Of a stretch of 64,000 nucleotides of DNA, positions 1-8,036 are shown one piece after another. This DNA comes from Achromobacter xylosoxidans A8. Lineage in GTDB: Bacteria > Pseudomonadota > Gammaproteobacteria > Burkholderiales > Burkholderiaceae_B. The notes beneath the pieces were generated by a model that worked only from the letters and a program-made list of their open reading frames with translations, ran no database searches and had not been told where the DNA came from. Position 1 is the stretch's first letter; the number at the start of each line of letters is the position of its first letter. The position numbers and the translations under genes were made by a program. The stretch lies in assembly GCF_000165835.1 (NCBI RefSeq), contig NC_014640.1, positions 5,208,001 through 5,272,000 of the forward strand. Reading direction: 5' to 3'.

Positions 1-1
1 G

Positions 2-760
2 GAATATTACGAACAATGCCTGTCGATGCTGGCGGGTGCGGAAGCAGCCCAGGAAGTCATCGACCGCACCCGGGCCGAACCGCAAGGCACGATACGCATG
101 AGCGCCCCGCCCGCGCTGATCTACTACTTTCTGGGCGATCTGGTGGCCCGCTTCATGGTCCGCTGCCCCAAGGTCCACGTGTTCTTGAAGAGCTTCAGCC
201 GGCCCGTGGACGTACTGCGCGAGGGCTTCGACATCGCCGTGCGCGTGCGCTTCGGGCCCATCGAGAGCAGCGACCTCATCATGAAGCCCTTGGGCATGAG
301 CTGCCAATGCCTGGTGGCCAGTCCAGCGCTGGCGCGCAGCATCGCGCTGCCCGCCGATCCCCACGCCCTGAGCGAATTGCCGACGCTGGCTCTGGGCACC
401 GAACAGCGCGAATCCCATTGGCGGCTGGACGGGCCGGACGGCGCGCGCATCGTCGTGCCGTTCACGCCGCGCCTGGTGACGGACGACATGCTGGCCCTCA
501 AACAGGCCGCCTTGCGCGGCGTGGGCGTGGTCGCCCTGCCCCTGCTGATGATCCGCGACGAACTGGACGCAGGCACCCTGGTGGACGTGGGCGCTCCCTG
601 GCAGCCGGAGGCCGGCAGCGTGCACGCCATCTTCCCGTCGCGCCGCGGCCTGCTGCCCGGTGTGCGGGAACTGCTGGACTTCCTCAGTTCCGAATACCAG
701 GAGGTGGCCAAGCGCGAACACGACACGCAGGTGCGCCACAAGCTGCCCACCTTGAAGTAG
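2..760 (+). CDS. LysR-family transcriptional regulator, C-terminal part (5' end outside window)
   Basis: The frame is open from base 2 with no start codon, so the gene begins upstream. The visible 252 residues match the LysR effector-binding domain, with a loop typical of the family (VLREGFDIAVRV) and an ending like VGVVALPLLMIRDEL that commonly precedes the last strand. The N-terminal helix-turn-helix is not in the window. It lies on the same strand about 115 bases before two isochorismatase-like genes; whether it controls them cannot be told. The stop is TAG at 758-760. The effector is unknown. Confidence 0.85.
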   Translation, partial: EYYEQCLSMLAGAEAAQEVIDRTRAEPQGTIRMSAPPALIYYFLGDLVARFMVRCPKVHVFLKSFSRPVDVLREGFDIAVRVRFGPIESSDLIMKPLGMSCQCLVASPALARSIALPADPHALSELPTLALGTEQRESHWRLDGPDGARIVVPFTPRLVTDDMLALKQAALRGVGVVALPLLMIRDELDAGTLVDVGAPWQPEAGSVHAIFPSRRGLLPGVRELLDFLSSEYQEVAKREHDTQVRHKLPTLK

Positions 761-874
761 CTCCGGGGCTGGGCCAGCGTTCGACGAGTGGGACGCAGAA
801 ACCCATTTTCCCCGCCTACCCAGCGGCCCGCGTTGCTCCTAGCATGGTTAGCCCCACCTCACCTGGAGCACACC

Positions 875-1552
875 ATGAGCGTCCCCGCCAACTTCAACGG
901 CCAGCGCCCCGTCATCGATCCCAACGATGCCGCCATGCTGCTGATCGATCATCAGAGCGGTCTGTTCCAGACGGTTGCCGACATGCCGATGACCGAGCTG
1001 CGCTCGCTGGCCGGCGCGCTGGCCTCCATGGCCACCCTGGCAAAGCTGCCTGTCATCACCACCGCCTCCGTGCCGCAAGGCCCCAACGGCCCCCTGATTC
1101 CGGAAATCCACGAGAACGCGCCGCATGCGAAATACGTCGCACGCAAAGGTGAAATCAATGCCTGGGACAATCCTGAATTCGTCGCGGCGGTCAAGGCGAC
1201 CGGCCGCAAGACCCTGATCATCGCCGGCACCATTACCAGCGTCTGCATGGCCTTCCCTGCCATCAGCGCGGTGGCCGAGGGCTACAAGGTCTTCGTGGTG
1301 GTCGACGCCTCGGGCACCTACAGCAAGATGGCCCAGGAAATCACCCTGGCGCGCGTGGTGCAGGCCGGCGTCGTGCCCATGGACACAGGCGCCGTCGCGG
1401 CCGAGCTGCAAAAGACCTGGAACCGCGAAGACGCCGCCAAGTGGGCCGAGGTCTATACCAAGATCTTCCCGCCCTACCAGTTGCTGATCGAAAGCTACAA
1501 CCGGGCCCAGGAAGTCATCAAGAAGGGCGAGCAGCTCGACTCCCAGCGTTGA
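875..1552 (+). CDS. Isochorismatase-family (cysteine hydrolase) protein, copy 1
   Basis: A 225-residue cytosolic hydrolase of the isochorismatase/YcaC superfamily. The putative catalytic triad is visible: Asp in LLIDHQ near the N-terminus, Lys in the ATGRK segment, and Cys in [10 protein letters not shown]. The ATG at 875 is chosen because a CTGGAG ribosome-binding site precedes it and the upstream in-frame codons look non-coding. It is followed after 58 bases by a clear paralogue on the same strand, so the two probably form an operon from a tandem duplication. Members act on isochorismate, nicotinamide, carbamates or unknown amides; the substrate cannot be read from sequence. Confidence 0.85.
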   Translation: MSVPANFNGQRPVIDPNDAAMLLIDHQSGLFQTVADMPMTELRSLAGALASMATLAKLPVITTASVPQGPNGPLIPEIHENAPHAKYVARKGEINAWDNPEFVAAVKATGRKTLIIAGTITSVCMAFPAISAVAEGYKVFVVVDASGTYSKMAQEITLARVVQAGVVPMDTGAVAAELQKTWNREDAAKWAEVYTKIFPPYQLLIESYNRAQEVIKKGEQLDSQR

Positions 1553-1610
1553 GCCGGCCCTGATGTTCCCCGCACGCCGCAAGGCGCGCAATTCCCTCAT
1601 GGAGTATGCA

Positions 1611-2237
1611 ATGACCAAGCCCTATGTGAAACTCGACAAGACCCAGGCCGCGGTGCTGCTGGTCGACCACCAGGTGGGCCTGCTGTCCCTGGTCCGGGAC
1701 TTCCAGCCCGACCAGTTCAAGAACAACGTCCTGGCGCTGGCCGACCTGGCCGAATATTTCAAGCTGCCCACCATCCTGACCACCAGTTTCGAAGACGGCC
1801 CCAACGGCCCGCTGGTGCAGGAACTGAAAGACAAATTCCCCAAGGCGCCCTATATCGCCCGTCCGGGCAACATCAACGCCTGGGACAACGAAGACTTCGT
1901 CAAGGCCGTCAAGGCCACCGGCAAGAAGCAGTTGATCATCGCCGGCGTGGTCACCGAAGTCTGCGTGGCGTTCCCGGCGCTGTCGGCCCTGGAGGAAGGC
2001 TTTGACGTGTTCGTCGTGACCGACGCGTCCGGCACCTTCAATGAAGTGACCCGCAACGCCGCCTGGAGCCGCATGGAGCAGGCCGGCGCGCAATTGTTGA
2101 GTTGGTTCGGTGTGGCGTGCGAGCTGCACCGCGACTGGCGCAACGACATCGAAGGCCTGGGGACCTTGTTCTCCAACCACATCCCCGACTACCGCAACCT
2201 GATGGCGGCCTACTCCACCGTCAAGGGCAACAGGTAA
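1611..2237 (+). CDS. Isochorismatase-family (cysteine hydrolase) protein, copy 2
   Basis: A 208-residue paralogue of the preceding gene. The two share long matching stretches such as INAWDN, VKATG, LIIAG, VCVAFPA and the VDASGT/TDASGT pair. The triad residues are kept: Asp in LLVDHQ, Lys in ATGKK and Cys in VTEVCVAFPA. ATG 1611 is preferred over upstream in-frame starts because GGAG lies six bases before it and translation then begins right at the conserved domain. It ends just before an intrinsic terminator at 2288-2320. Divergence between the copies suggests they are not simple redundant duplicates, possibly different substrates. Confidence 0.86.
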   Translation: MTKPYVKLDKTQAAVLLVDHQVGLLSLVRDFQPDQFKNNVLALADLAEYFKLPTILTTSFEDGPNGPLVQELKDKFPKAPYIARPGNINAWDNEDFVKAVKATGKKQLIIAGVVTEVCVAFPALSALEEGFDVFVVTDASGTFNEVTRNAAWSRMEQAGAQLLSWFGVACELHRDWRNDIEGLGTLFSNHIPDYRNLMAAYSTVKGNR

Positions 2238-2287
2238 TGTCCCGGCCGGCCGCGCCCAGGCGCTGAGCCGGCTGACGGCATCTTCGG

Positions 2288-2320
2288 CGGCGGCGCGCAT
2301 CGGGCGCGCCGCCGTTTCAT
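2288..2320 (+). terminator. Intrinsic terminator after the isochorismatase pair
   Basis: A perfect 11-bp GC-rich inverted repeat (2288-2298 with 2304-2314, five-base loop ATCGG) is followed by TTTCATTTCTT on the plus strand. The T-run overlaps the last codons of the convergent membrane enzyme gene. No T-run exists on the other side, so it should work mainly for rightward transcription. Confidence 0.65.
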
Positions 2321-3465
2321 TTCTTGCGGGCGAACGGGTAGGCCTGCTGTGCCAGGAAGGTGCCCGGCATGTCGTTGTCCAGGATGCCGTAGTTCTCGGG
2401 CAGGCGCTTGCTCACGCCGCGCACCGCCGTGCCGAACGCGTAATCGATGAACGAGAAGTGCGCGGCATAGTTCCGGTCGATCGCCTCGGTGTCCGAGGAG
2501 TGGTGCCAGTGGTGAGAGTCCGGCGTCACGATGATGTAACGCAGCCAGCCCCAGGGCAGCCTCACATTGGAATGGATCAGCACCGCCTGGAAGCCGACGA
2601 TGATGATGTAGGCGTCCAGCACCGGCTTGGAAAAGCCCAGCGCGAACAGCACGCCCAGCACCGCGACCCGGGTGATCAGCAATTCGACGATGTGCAGGCG
2701 CGAACCGGCCAGCCAGTCCAGCGTGCGGGTACTGTGGTGCACCGCGTGGATGCGCCACAGGAACGGCACTTCGTGATACGCGCGGTGCGCCGCGTACTGC
2801 ACCAGATCCGCCACCAGCACGGCCAGGAACAACTCCGCCAGATAAGGCAGCGACACGATCGCCTGCTGCAGGGGCTCGTAGGCCGCCCAGGAAAACAGCC
2901 GGTGCACGAAGAAGTTGATGCACAGCAGCACCGCCCCCACCGACAGGTGGTTGAACAGAAAGTGCTTCATGTCCACCTGCCATTCGCCGCGGAACACCGG
3001 CTGGCCCGGGTACAGCGGGAACAATTTCTCGAAAATGATGAACACGGTGCTGGAAGCCAAGAGGTCCAGGATGAACCAGTCCAGCCCCAGATAGGGATGG
3101 TTGCCGGTATTGGACGAGGTCACCACCACATTGCTGCCGCCCGCGGCCACCGCCCCGCACACCAGCACGAAGGCCGCGATGTTCAGCCAGCGCTGACGGC
3201 CCAGCACGGTATTGGCCAGCGCGATCGTGCCCGACACCAGCAGCGCCCCGAACAGCAGGCCGCGCATCACGTCCACGTTGTAGAAGCTGCGCAGCTCCGG
3301 CGTGGTCAGGTAAGCGGGAAAGTGGAACGCCAGGACCCCCAGCACCGCCAGGATGGCCAGGAACAGCGCAATCACGCCGCTCATCATGCCCGTTCCCGGG
3401 TGGATTCTCCCGTCCTGCTTGAAAAGATCAAAGACCTGGCGAAGGATGGACGCGCGCTGATTCAT
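2317..3465 (-). CDS. Sterol desaturase / fatty acid hydroxylase superfamily membrane protein
   Basis: A 382-residue integral membrane enzyme. Several hydrophobic segments occupy the first half, then the FA_hydroxylase histidine motifs appear in order: HRAYH, HAVHH and HHWHH, with intervening HSN. These bind a di-iron centre that performs O2-dependent hydroxylation or desaturation of lipids. The ATG at 3465 starts the hydrophilic MNQRAS segment; upstream in-frame sequence is arginine-rich and looks untranslated. It is convergent with the isochorismatase genes and appears monocistronic. The lipid substrate is unknown; bacterial members often act on hopanoids, ornithine lipids or carotenoids. 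Confidence 0.85.
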   Translation of the reverse strand: MNQRASILRQVFDLFKQDGRIHPGTGMMSGVIALFLAILAVLGVLAFHFPAYLTTPELRSFYNVDVMRGLLFGALLVSGTIALANTVLGRQRWLNIAAFVLVCGAVAAGGSNVVVTSSNTGNHPYLGLDWFILDLLASSTVFIIFEKLFPLYPGQPVFRGEWQVDMKHFLFNHLSVGAVLLCINFFVHRLFSWAAYEPLQQAIVSLPYLAELFLAVLVADLVQYAAHRAYHEVPFLWRIHAVHHSTRTLDWLAGSRLHIVELLITRVAVLGVLFALGFSKPVLDAYIIIVGFQAVLIHSNVRLPWGWLRYIIVTPDSHHWHHSSDTEAIDRNYAAHFSFIDYAFGTAVRGVSKRLPENYGILDNDMPGTFLAQQAYPFARKK

Positions 3466-3718
3466 TTCAAATTTATGGCAGACCACGGGGAAGCGAGTGT
3501 ATCGCCGGGGACGGATCTGCATGTAAGCAAAGGTGATCAGCCGCGACAGAATCAGTGCCGGCCGGGCTTGCGCGGCATCAATCCGCCGGCTGGCCGCGGC
3601 CGCCCGGGCGGTTGACAACGGCGCGGGCTTGGCGTGTCATGGAATCGAAAGCTTTATGGATCATCAGGTTCCCCGGTTTCCCGCAGTGCCCATCAACCGG
3701 TTCTTTAAAGAGGCCCCT

Positions 3719-3943
3719 ATGTTCCCTGAATACCGCCACCTCATTACCCAACTGAAATCCGAAAACGCGCATTTCTCAGCGCTGTTCCAGCGTCACAATG
3801 ACTTGGACCAGGAAATCAAGAACATGGAGGCCGGCATCCAGCCGGCGTCGGGCAACGAGGTCGAAGTGCTGAAGAAGGAGAAACTGCACCTGAAGGACAA
3901 GCTGTACGGCATCCTGCGCGCTGCCGACCAGGGCGGCAGCTGA
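3719..3943 (+). CDS. YdcH-like DUF465 small protein
   Basis: A 74-residue, charged, mostly helical protein. It shows the DUF465 pattern: MFPEYRHLI at the start, HFSALFQRHNDLDQEI in the middle, and a lysine-rich EVLKKEKLHLKDKLY helix near the end. A strong AAAGAGG ribosome-binding site precedes ATG 3719. Function is not established for this family; it is usually a monocistronic cytosolic protein. The region 3466-3718 upstream holds no further gene and should contain its promoter. After the stop, 3961-3996 can form a GGCGGCA/TGCCGCC hairpin without a T-run. Confidence 0.85.
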   Translation: MFPEYRHLITQLKSENAHFSALFQRHNDLDQEIKNMEAGIQPASGNEVEVLKKEKLHLKDKLYGILRAADQGGS

Positions 3944-4034
3944 GTTCACCGCACCGCTACGGGCGGCATCGGACTACTCCGGTCCCGTGCCGCCATCGCC
4001 GGCCCCTTCCGACCGGCGGAATGCGCCGCGAAAA

Positions 4035-4078
4035 TTAGCAGAACTGAATAAGGATTAGGATAATTAGTTTTCCTAATC
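4035..4078 (+). promoter_or_regulatory. Promoter and palindromic operator of the LysE/ArgO-type exporter
   Basis: A sigma70-like promoter is visible: TTAGCA (4035-4040), 18-base spacer, GATAAT (4059-4064). Overlapping the -10 and expected start site is a perfect inverted repeat GATTAGGA (4053-4060) and TCCTAATC (4071-4078) with a 10-base AT-rich spacer. The arrangement fits an Lrp- or LysR-type operator controlling the exporter about 45 bases downstream. The binding protein is inferred only; no regulator gene is adjacent. Confidence 0.55.
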
Positions 4079-4121
4079 TTTTGGCAAAGGCTAGTCTGTC
4101 GCCCTTCCCTGAAGGGTATCG

Positions 4122-4724
4122 ATGACCACCGCCTACATTCCCGGATTCCTGCTCGGCCTGAGCCTCATCATGGCGATCGGCGCGCAGAACGCGTTCGTCC
4201 TGCGCCAAGGACTGCGCCAGGAACATGTCTTTGCCGTCTGCCTGGCCTGTGCCCTGTCGGACGCCATCCTGATCAGCGCCGGCGTGGCCGGTTTCGGCCT
4301 GGCGGTCGGCGCCCTGCCCTGGCTGGAACCCGCCCTGCGCTATGGCGGCGCCCTGTTCCTGTTTGCCTATGCCGCGCGCAGCCTGAGGTCGGCGTTGCGC
4401 GCCCGCCATGACAACCTGACGCCGTCCTCCACCCAGACGGCGGGACGCGCAGCCGCGCTGGCGACCTGCCTGGCCCTGACCTGGCTCAATCCCCACGTAT
4501 ACCTGGACACGGTGGTCCTGCTGGGATCGGTGTCCAGCCAGTACGACGGCCACAAGACCGCCTTCGCGCTGGGCGCGATTTCGGCCTCGTTCGCTTTCTT
4601 CTTTGCCCTGGGCTATGGCGCGCGCCTGCTGCGGCCCATCTTCGCCAATCCCGACGCGTGGCGGGTCCTGGACGGCTGCGTCGCCGCGGCCATGTTCGCC
4701 ATCGGGCTGAAGCTGGTGCTCTGA
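4122..4724 (+). CDS. LysE/ArgO-family amino acid exporter
   Basis: A 200-residue inner-membrane protein with about six hydrophobic segments, the usual size of LysE/ArgO transporters. Family signatures are IGAQNAFVLRQG near residue 20 and the central WLNPHVYLDTVVLLG. It should export basic amino acids (lysine, arginine) or analogues using the proton or membrane gradient, preventing toxic build-up. A promoter with a palindromic operator lies directly upstream, but the usual divergent LysG/ArgP regulator gene is not next door. ArgO versus LysE cannot be decided from this sequence. Confidence 0.9.
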   Translation: MTTAYIPGFLLGLSLIMAIGAQNAFVLRQGLRQEHVFAVCLACALSDAILISAGVAGFGLAVGALPWLEPALRYGGALFLFAYAARSLRSALRARHDNLTPSSTQTAGRAAALATCLALTWLNPHVYLDTVVLLGSVSSQYDGHKTAFALGAISASFAFFFALGYGARLLRPIFANPDAWRVLDGCVAAAMFAIGLKLVL

Positions 4725-4751
4725 CCGCCCGGCCAGCAGTTCCTGTCCGGT

Positions 4752-5069
4752 TTACCGGCTCTTGCCTGACCCGGCCGACGCGTTCACGTAGTCCTTGACC
4801 GTGCGGTCCTTGTTGAAGATCACCGTCAAGGTCTGCTGGTTGTCCATCGCGCCGTAGGCGCTGTTGTCGAAATAGAACCAGGTGGCCGTGGTCAGTCCAT
4901 CCCGATTAACGCTCTGGGAGCGGGGCGGGCCGTAGTCCCGGACCATCTCGTCGTAGGTCGTGACATTGAGCTTGATGGCCGCTACTTTCGATTCGCTCAG
5001 CAGGTCGCCGGAACTGGTGCTGGCGCAGCCCGTCACGATGGCAGCCACGAAAAGCAAGGATGTTCTCAT
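4752..5069 (-). CDS. BamE/SmpA-like small lipoprotein
   Basis: A 105-residue protein with a signal peptide and lipobox VTGC, so Cys about residue 15 should be lipidated. The mature part has the SmpA/OmlA-type pattern: a YDEMVRDYGPP segment, a TTATWFYFD strand and a final LTVIFNKDRTVKDY strand. It is likely periplasmic and membrane-anchored. ATG 5069 is chosen because GGGGA precedes it and the signal peptide starts there; an upstream in-frame ATG at 5129 would add 20 hydrophilic residues. It is probably not BamE itself, which is usually encoded next to fur; exact role unknown. Confidence 0.75.
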   Translation of the reverse strand: MRTSLLFVAAIVTGCASTSSGDLLSESKVAAIKLNVTTYDEMVRDYGPPRSQSVNRDGLTTATWFYFDNSAYGAMDNQQTLTVIFNKDRTVKDYVNASAGSGKSR

Positions 5070-5168
5070 TCTGTTTTCCCCGGTCTGGCGGGCCGCAAGC
5101 TGCGGCCGGCGTGTTGGCGCTAGCTTCATAGACCGCGATTAGAACGTAAATTTTCCTCGGCGGCGCGG

Positions 5169-5822
5169 CTATTCCACCTGCATCTTGCCGATGTCGGGCG
5201 CAAACCCCTCCGGAGGCTTGCTGGCGATGGAACGGCACAGCAGTTCGGACATGCCTTTGGCCAGCTGTTTATTGTTCCATTCCCCCGCGTCCGAATACCA
5301 CTTCGGCACCCAATTCACGGCACCAAAAATGGAAAAGATGGCCAGCTTCGGATCGCACTGGATAATGCTGCCGTCCTCCATGCCCTCGCGCACGAAGGCG
5401 CGCAGCTTGGCTTCGAAGCGGTCGCGCTGCTTGACGATCTCGGCGCGGTCGTCCGGTTCGAGCGCATGCTCTTCTGTAATGATGACGCAGCGGCTCATTT
5501 CGCTGAGCGTCACCTCCAGGTACTCGCGCAACGCGAGCTGCAGCTTTTCCAGGCCGGTGCCGCCATGGCGTTCGGCCGCCTCGATGGCCTCGAACCCCAC
5601 TCGCAACGCCTCGGCGAACGCCTCATACAGCAGGGCATGCTTGTTCGGGAAATAGTGATAGAGCGCGGCCTTGGTCACGCCCAGGCTGGTCGCGATATCT
5701 CCCAGCGAAGTAGCGTGGAACCCTTTCTGATTGAAGGCGGCAATCGCCTGGCGCAGCAGCGCTTCGCGCTTCAATTGGTGCATCGCCTTGTGCGTCGGCA
5801 CCGAATTATTCCATGTTGCCAC
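5169..5822 (-). CDS. TetR-family transcriptional regulator, last gene of the 15-kb catabolic operon
   Basis: A 217-residue TetR regulator. The helix-turn-helix spans about residues 20-65, with ATSLGDIATSLGVTKAALYH and the usual YYHFxxK-like YHYFPNKHALL. The C-terminal ligand domain is variable. Translation probably begins at GTG 5822, which has GGGAGGG eight bases upstream; the next in-frame ATG (5783) would trim 13 residues. It lies 42 bases after the E3 gene on the same strand, at the end of a run of closely spaced genes. It is the natural candidate to bind the palindrome at 20306-20321 in front of the first gene; the inducer would be a CoA intermediate or substrate (inference). Confidence 0.9.
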   Translation of the reverse strand: MATWNNSVPTHKAMHQLKREALLRQAIAAFNQKGFHATSLGDIATSLGVTKAALYHYFPNKHALLYEAFAEALRVGFEAIEAAERHGGTGLEKLQLALREYLEVTLSEMSRCVIITEEHALEPDDRAEIVKQRDRFEAKLRAFVREGMEDGSIIQCDPKLAIFSIFGAVNWVPKWYSDAGEWNNKQLAKGMSELLCRSIASKPPEGFAPDIGKMQVE

Positions 5823-5864
5823 TGATCAAACCCTCCCGGTGAATTGCGTGGACCGGCCGCATAC

Positions 5865-7304
5865 TTAACTTTTTTTCCCAGAGAGGAACAACTCGGTGAG
5901 CGTCCCCTCATAGGCCTCGGCGGCAAACGCCAGCGTCTCCGACAAGGTCGGGTGCGGGTGTATGGTAAGCGCGATGTCACCGGGCTCCGCGCCCATCTCG
6001 ATGGCCAGCGCCGCTTCAGAGATCAGATCGCCCGCCTGCGGCCCCACCATGCCCACCCCCAGCAAGGCGCGAGTCCGTGGCTCGACCAGGATCTTGGTCA
6101 GTCCCTCTCCGCGTCCCAGGCTCAGCGCGCGGCCGCTGGCCGCCCAGGGGAAGCTGGCCGACTCGAACGCCACGCCGTCCCGGCGCGCGGCGGTCTCGGT
6201 CAAGCCCACCCACGCCACTTCCGGATCCGTGTAGGCGACTGCCGGAATTACCTTGGCATCGTTGCCTGCCTTCTTGCCCGCCGCTATCTCGGCCGCCACC
6301 TTGCCCTCGTAGGCCGCCTTGTGCGCCAGCATCGGTTCACCGACGACATCGCCTATGGCCAGAATATGCGGGACATTGGTGCGCTGGCGTTCATCCACCG
6401 CAATGAAACCGCGTTCGTCCACGAGGACTCCGGCGCGGTCTGCTCCGATCCGGGCCCCGTTGGGCCGGCGGCCAGCCGCGACCAAGACGGCATCATACAC
6501 CTGGGGTCCGACGCCATGCGGCCCGCTGAACACGACGTGCACCCCGTCCTCCCGCGCGCTGGCCGAGACCACCCGAGTGCCAGTCAGAATGGCCTCGTAT
6601 CGGCTGGCCACCCGCTGCTCCAGGGGCTTCACCAGATCGCGGTCGCATCCCGGCAGGAGGCCGTCGGTCAGTTCCACCACCGTCACCCTCGTGCCAAGCG
6701 CCGCGTACACCGTGGCAAGTTCCATGCCGATGATGCCGCCACCCACCACGAGCAGGCGCTGGGGCACACTCTCAAGCGCCAGGGCATCACTGGAATCCAT
6801 GATGCGAGGATCGTCCGGCAAGCCCGCCAAGCGCACGGGATGCGAGCCCACGGCAATGATGGCCTGTTTGAAGCGCACGGTTTGGCCGCCGGCGACCTCC
6901 AGGGTGTTGGACCCAGTGAACTGCCCCAGGCCATGCACCACGCGAACCTTGCGCCGTTTTGCCAGCCCCGCCAGTCCGCCGTTCAGTTTGGCGACCAACG
7001 CCTCCTTCCACCGCCGCAACTTGTCGAGGCGAATGCGCGGCTCGCCAAACTCGATGCCCAGCTCGTGCAGGCCTCGCGTCTCTTCCAGAGCACGGGCTGC
7101 GTGCAGCAGCGCCTTGGAAGGGATGCAACCCACGTTCAGGCATACGCCTCCGAGGGCCGGCCGTTCCTCGACCAGCGTCACCGCCAGCCCCAGATCGGCG
7201 GCGCGGAAGGCCGCCGTATAACCGCCCGGCCCGCCGCCCAGTACCAGCAGTTCGGTATCGATGTTTTCGCCCACGGGCGGCCTGTCCTTGTTTTCGGTCT
7301 GCAT
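5865..7304 (-). CDS. lpdA: Dihydrolipoyl dehydrogenase (E3)
   Basis: A 479-residue flavoprotein that reoxidises dihydrolipoamide of the E2 component with NAD+. Seen: FAD-binding VLGGGPGGYTAA near residue 21, redox-active disulfide CLNVGC (Cys55/Cys60), NAD-binding VVGGGIIGMELA, and the C-terminal active-site base region HPHPTLSE. No N-terminal lipoyl domain is present, unlike the E3 of many beta-proteobacterial pyruvate dehydrogenase clusters. It follows the livF-like gene after six bases, some 9 kb downstream of its E2 partner but in the same probable operon, so it likely serves that complex. Confidence 0.95.
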   Translation of the reverse strand: MQTENKDRPPVGENIDTELLVLGGGPGGYTAAFRAADLGLAVTLVEERPALGGVCLNVGCIPSKALLHAARALEETRGLHELGIEFGEPRIRLDKLRRWKEALVAKLNGGLAGLAKRRKVRVVHGLGQFTGSNTLEVAGGQTVRFKQAIIAVGSHPVRLAGLPDDPRIMDSSDALALESVPQRLLVVGGGIIGMELATVYAALGTRVTVVELTDGLLPGCDRDLVKPLEQRVASRYEAILTGTRVVSASAREDGVHVVFSGPHGVGPQVYDAVLVAAGRRPNGARIGADRAGVLVDERGFIAVDERQRTNVPHILAIGDVVGEPMLAHKAAYEGKVAAEIAAGKKAGNDAKVIPAVAYTDPEVAWVGLTETAARRDGVAFESASFPWAASGRALSLGRGEGLTKILVEPRTRALLGVGMVGPQAGDLISEAALAIEMGAEPGDIALTIHPHPTLSETLAFAAEAYEGTLTELFLSGKKS

Positions 7305-7310
7305 GTCTGC

Positions 7311-8036
7311 CTATTCCGTTCTGCCTGCGCCCAGATAGGCGCTGGACAGCGCCGCCCCCGCGCCGCCCGTCAGCACTTCGCGTGTGCCCTCGAAGACCGT
7401 CGTACCGTGCTTGAGCACGTAGCCGAAATCGGCCACTCTGAGCGCCAGGCTGGCCATCTGCTCGCTGAGCAAAACCATACGGCCGCCCTGCGCGCAATAC
7501 TGTTTGATGAAGTCGAATATCTGCGCGACGACGATGGGCGCCAGCCCCAGGGACGGCTCGTCCAGCAGCACGCAGCGCGGCTCATGCAACGTGGCCATCG
7601 ACAGGATCAGCATCTGCTGCTGGCCGCCGCTCAGGGTCCCCGCCTTCGCTGCCCGGCGTTGCGCCAAAACCGGAAAATTGCCGTACACCTGTTCCAGCGC
7701 TGTCTTGAAATTGCCTCTGGGTTTGCGAAAGTGCCAAGCCGTAATAAGGTTTTCCTCTACCGTGTGTTGATGGAAGATGCGCCGTCCCTCCATGGCGTGC
7801 GCCAGCCCCCGCCGCGCGCGCTCGTGCGGAGGCAGGCGAGATATGTCCTCGCCATCCAGCAGAATCTGTCCGCCCTTGATCGGCGTCACTCCTGATATCG
7901 CTCGCATCAGCGACGATTTGCCGGCGCCGTTCGCGCCTATCAGAGCCGTGATGCCGTCAGGACGCGCCGTCAGGCTGACACCACGCACGGCATCGATCGC
8001 GCCGTAACTTACTTGCAGATTGCGGACTTCAAGCAT
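7311..8036 (-). CDS. livF: Liv-type ABC transporter ATP-binding protein
   Basis: A 241-residue ATPase of the LivF class. Walker A is GANGAGKS, the signature is LSGGQQQM, and Walker B is CVLLDEPSLGL; the ending is the short form typical of LivF. ATG 8036 is chosen since it begins the conserved MLEVRNLQVSYG and overlaps the end of the livMG gene by eight bases, giving translational coupling; an in-frame ATG at 8057 would add seven residues. It pairs with the LivG half of the upstream fusion to energise uptake at the inner membrane. Confidence 0.93.
   Translation of the reverse strand: MLEVRNLQVSYGAIDAVRGVSLTARPDGITALIGANGAGKSSLMRAISGVTPIKGGQILLDGEDISRLPPHERARRGLAHAMEGRRIFHQHTVEENLITAWHFRKPRGNFKTALEQVYGNFPVLAQRRAAKAGTLSGGQQQMLILSMATLHEPRCVLLDEPSLGLAPIVVAQIFDFIKQYCAQGGRMVLLSEQMASLALRVADFGYVLKHGTTVFEGTREVLTGGAGAALSSAYLGAGRTE

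Noticed and set aside
3961..3996. Terminator after the YdcH-like gene
   Set aside because: A GGCGGCA/TGCCGCC stem exists, but the loop is long and no T-run follows, so the evidence is too weak to list as a terminator.
4020..4121. Possible lysine riboswitch before the exporter
   Set aside because: The leader after the predicted start site is about 50 bases, far too short for a lysine riboswitch; the inverted repeat is better read as an operator.
5844..7895. Long plus-strand open frame opposite lpdA and livF
   Set aside because: Translation is His/Gln/Arg-rich with no family pattern, while both minus-strand genes carry complete motifs.
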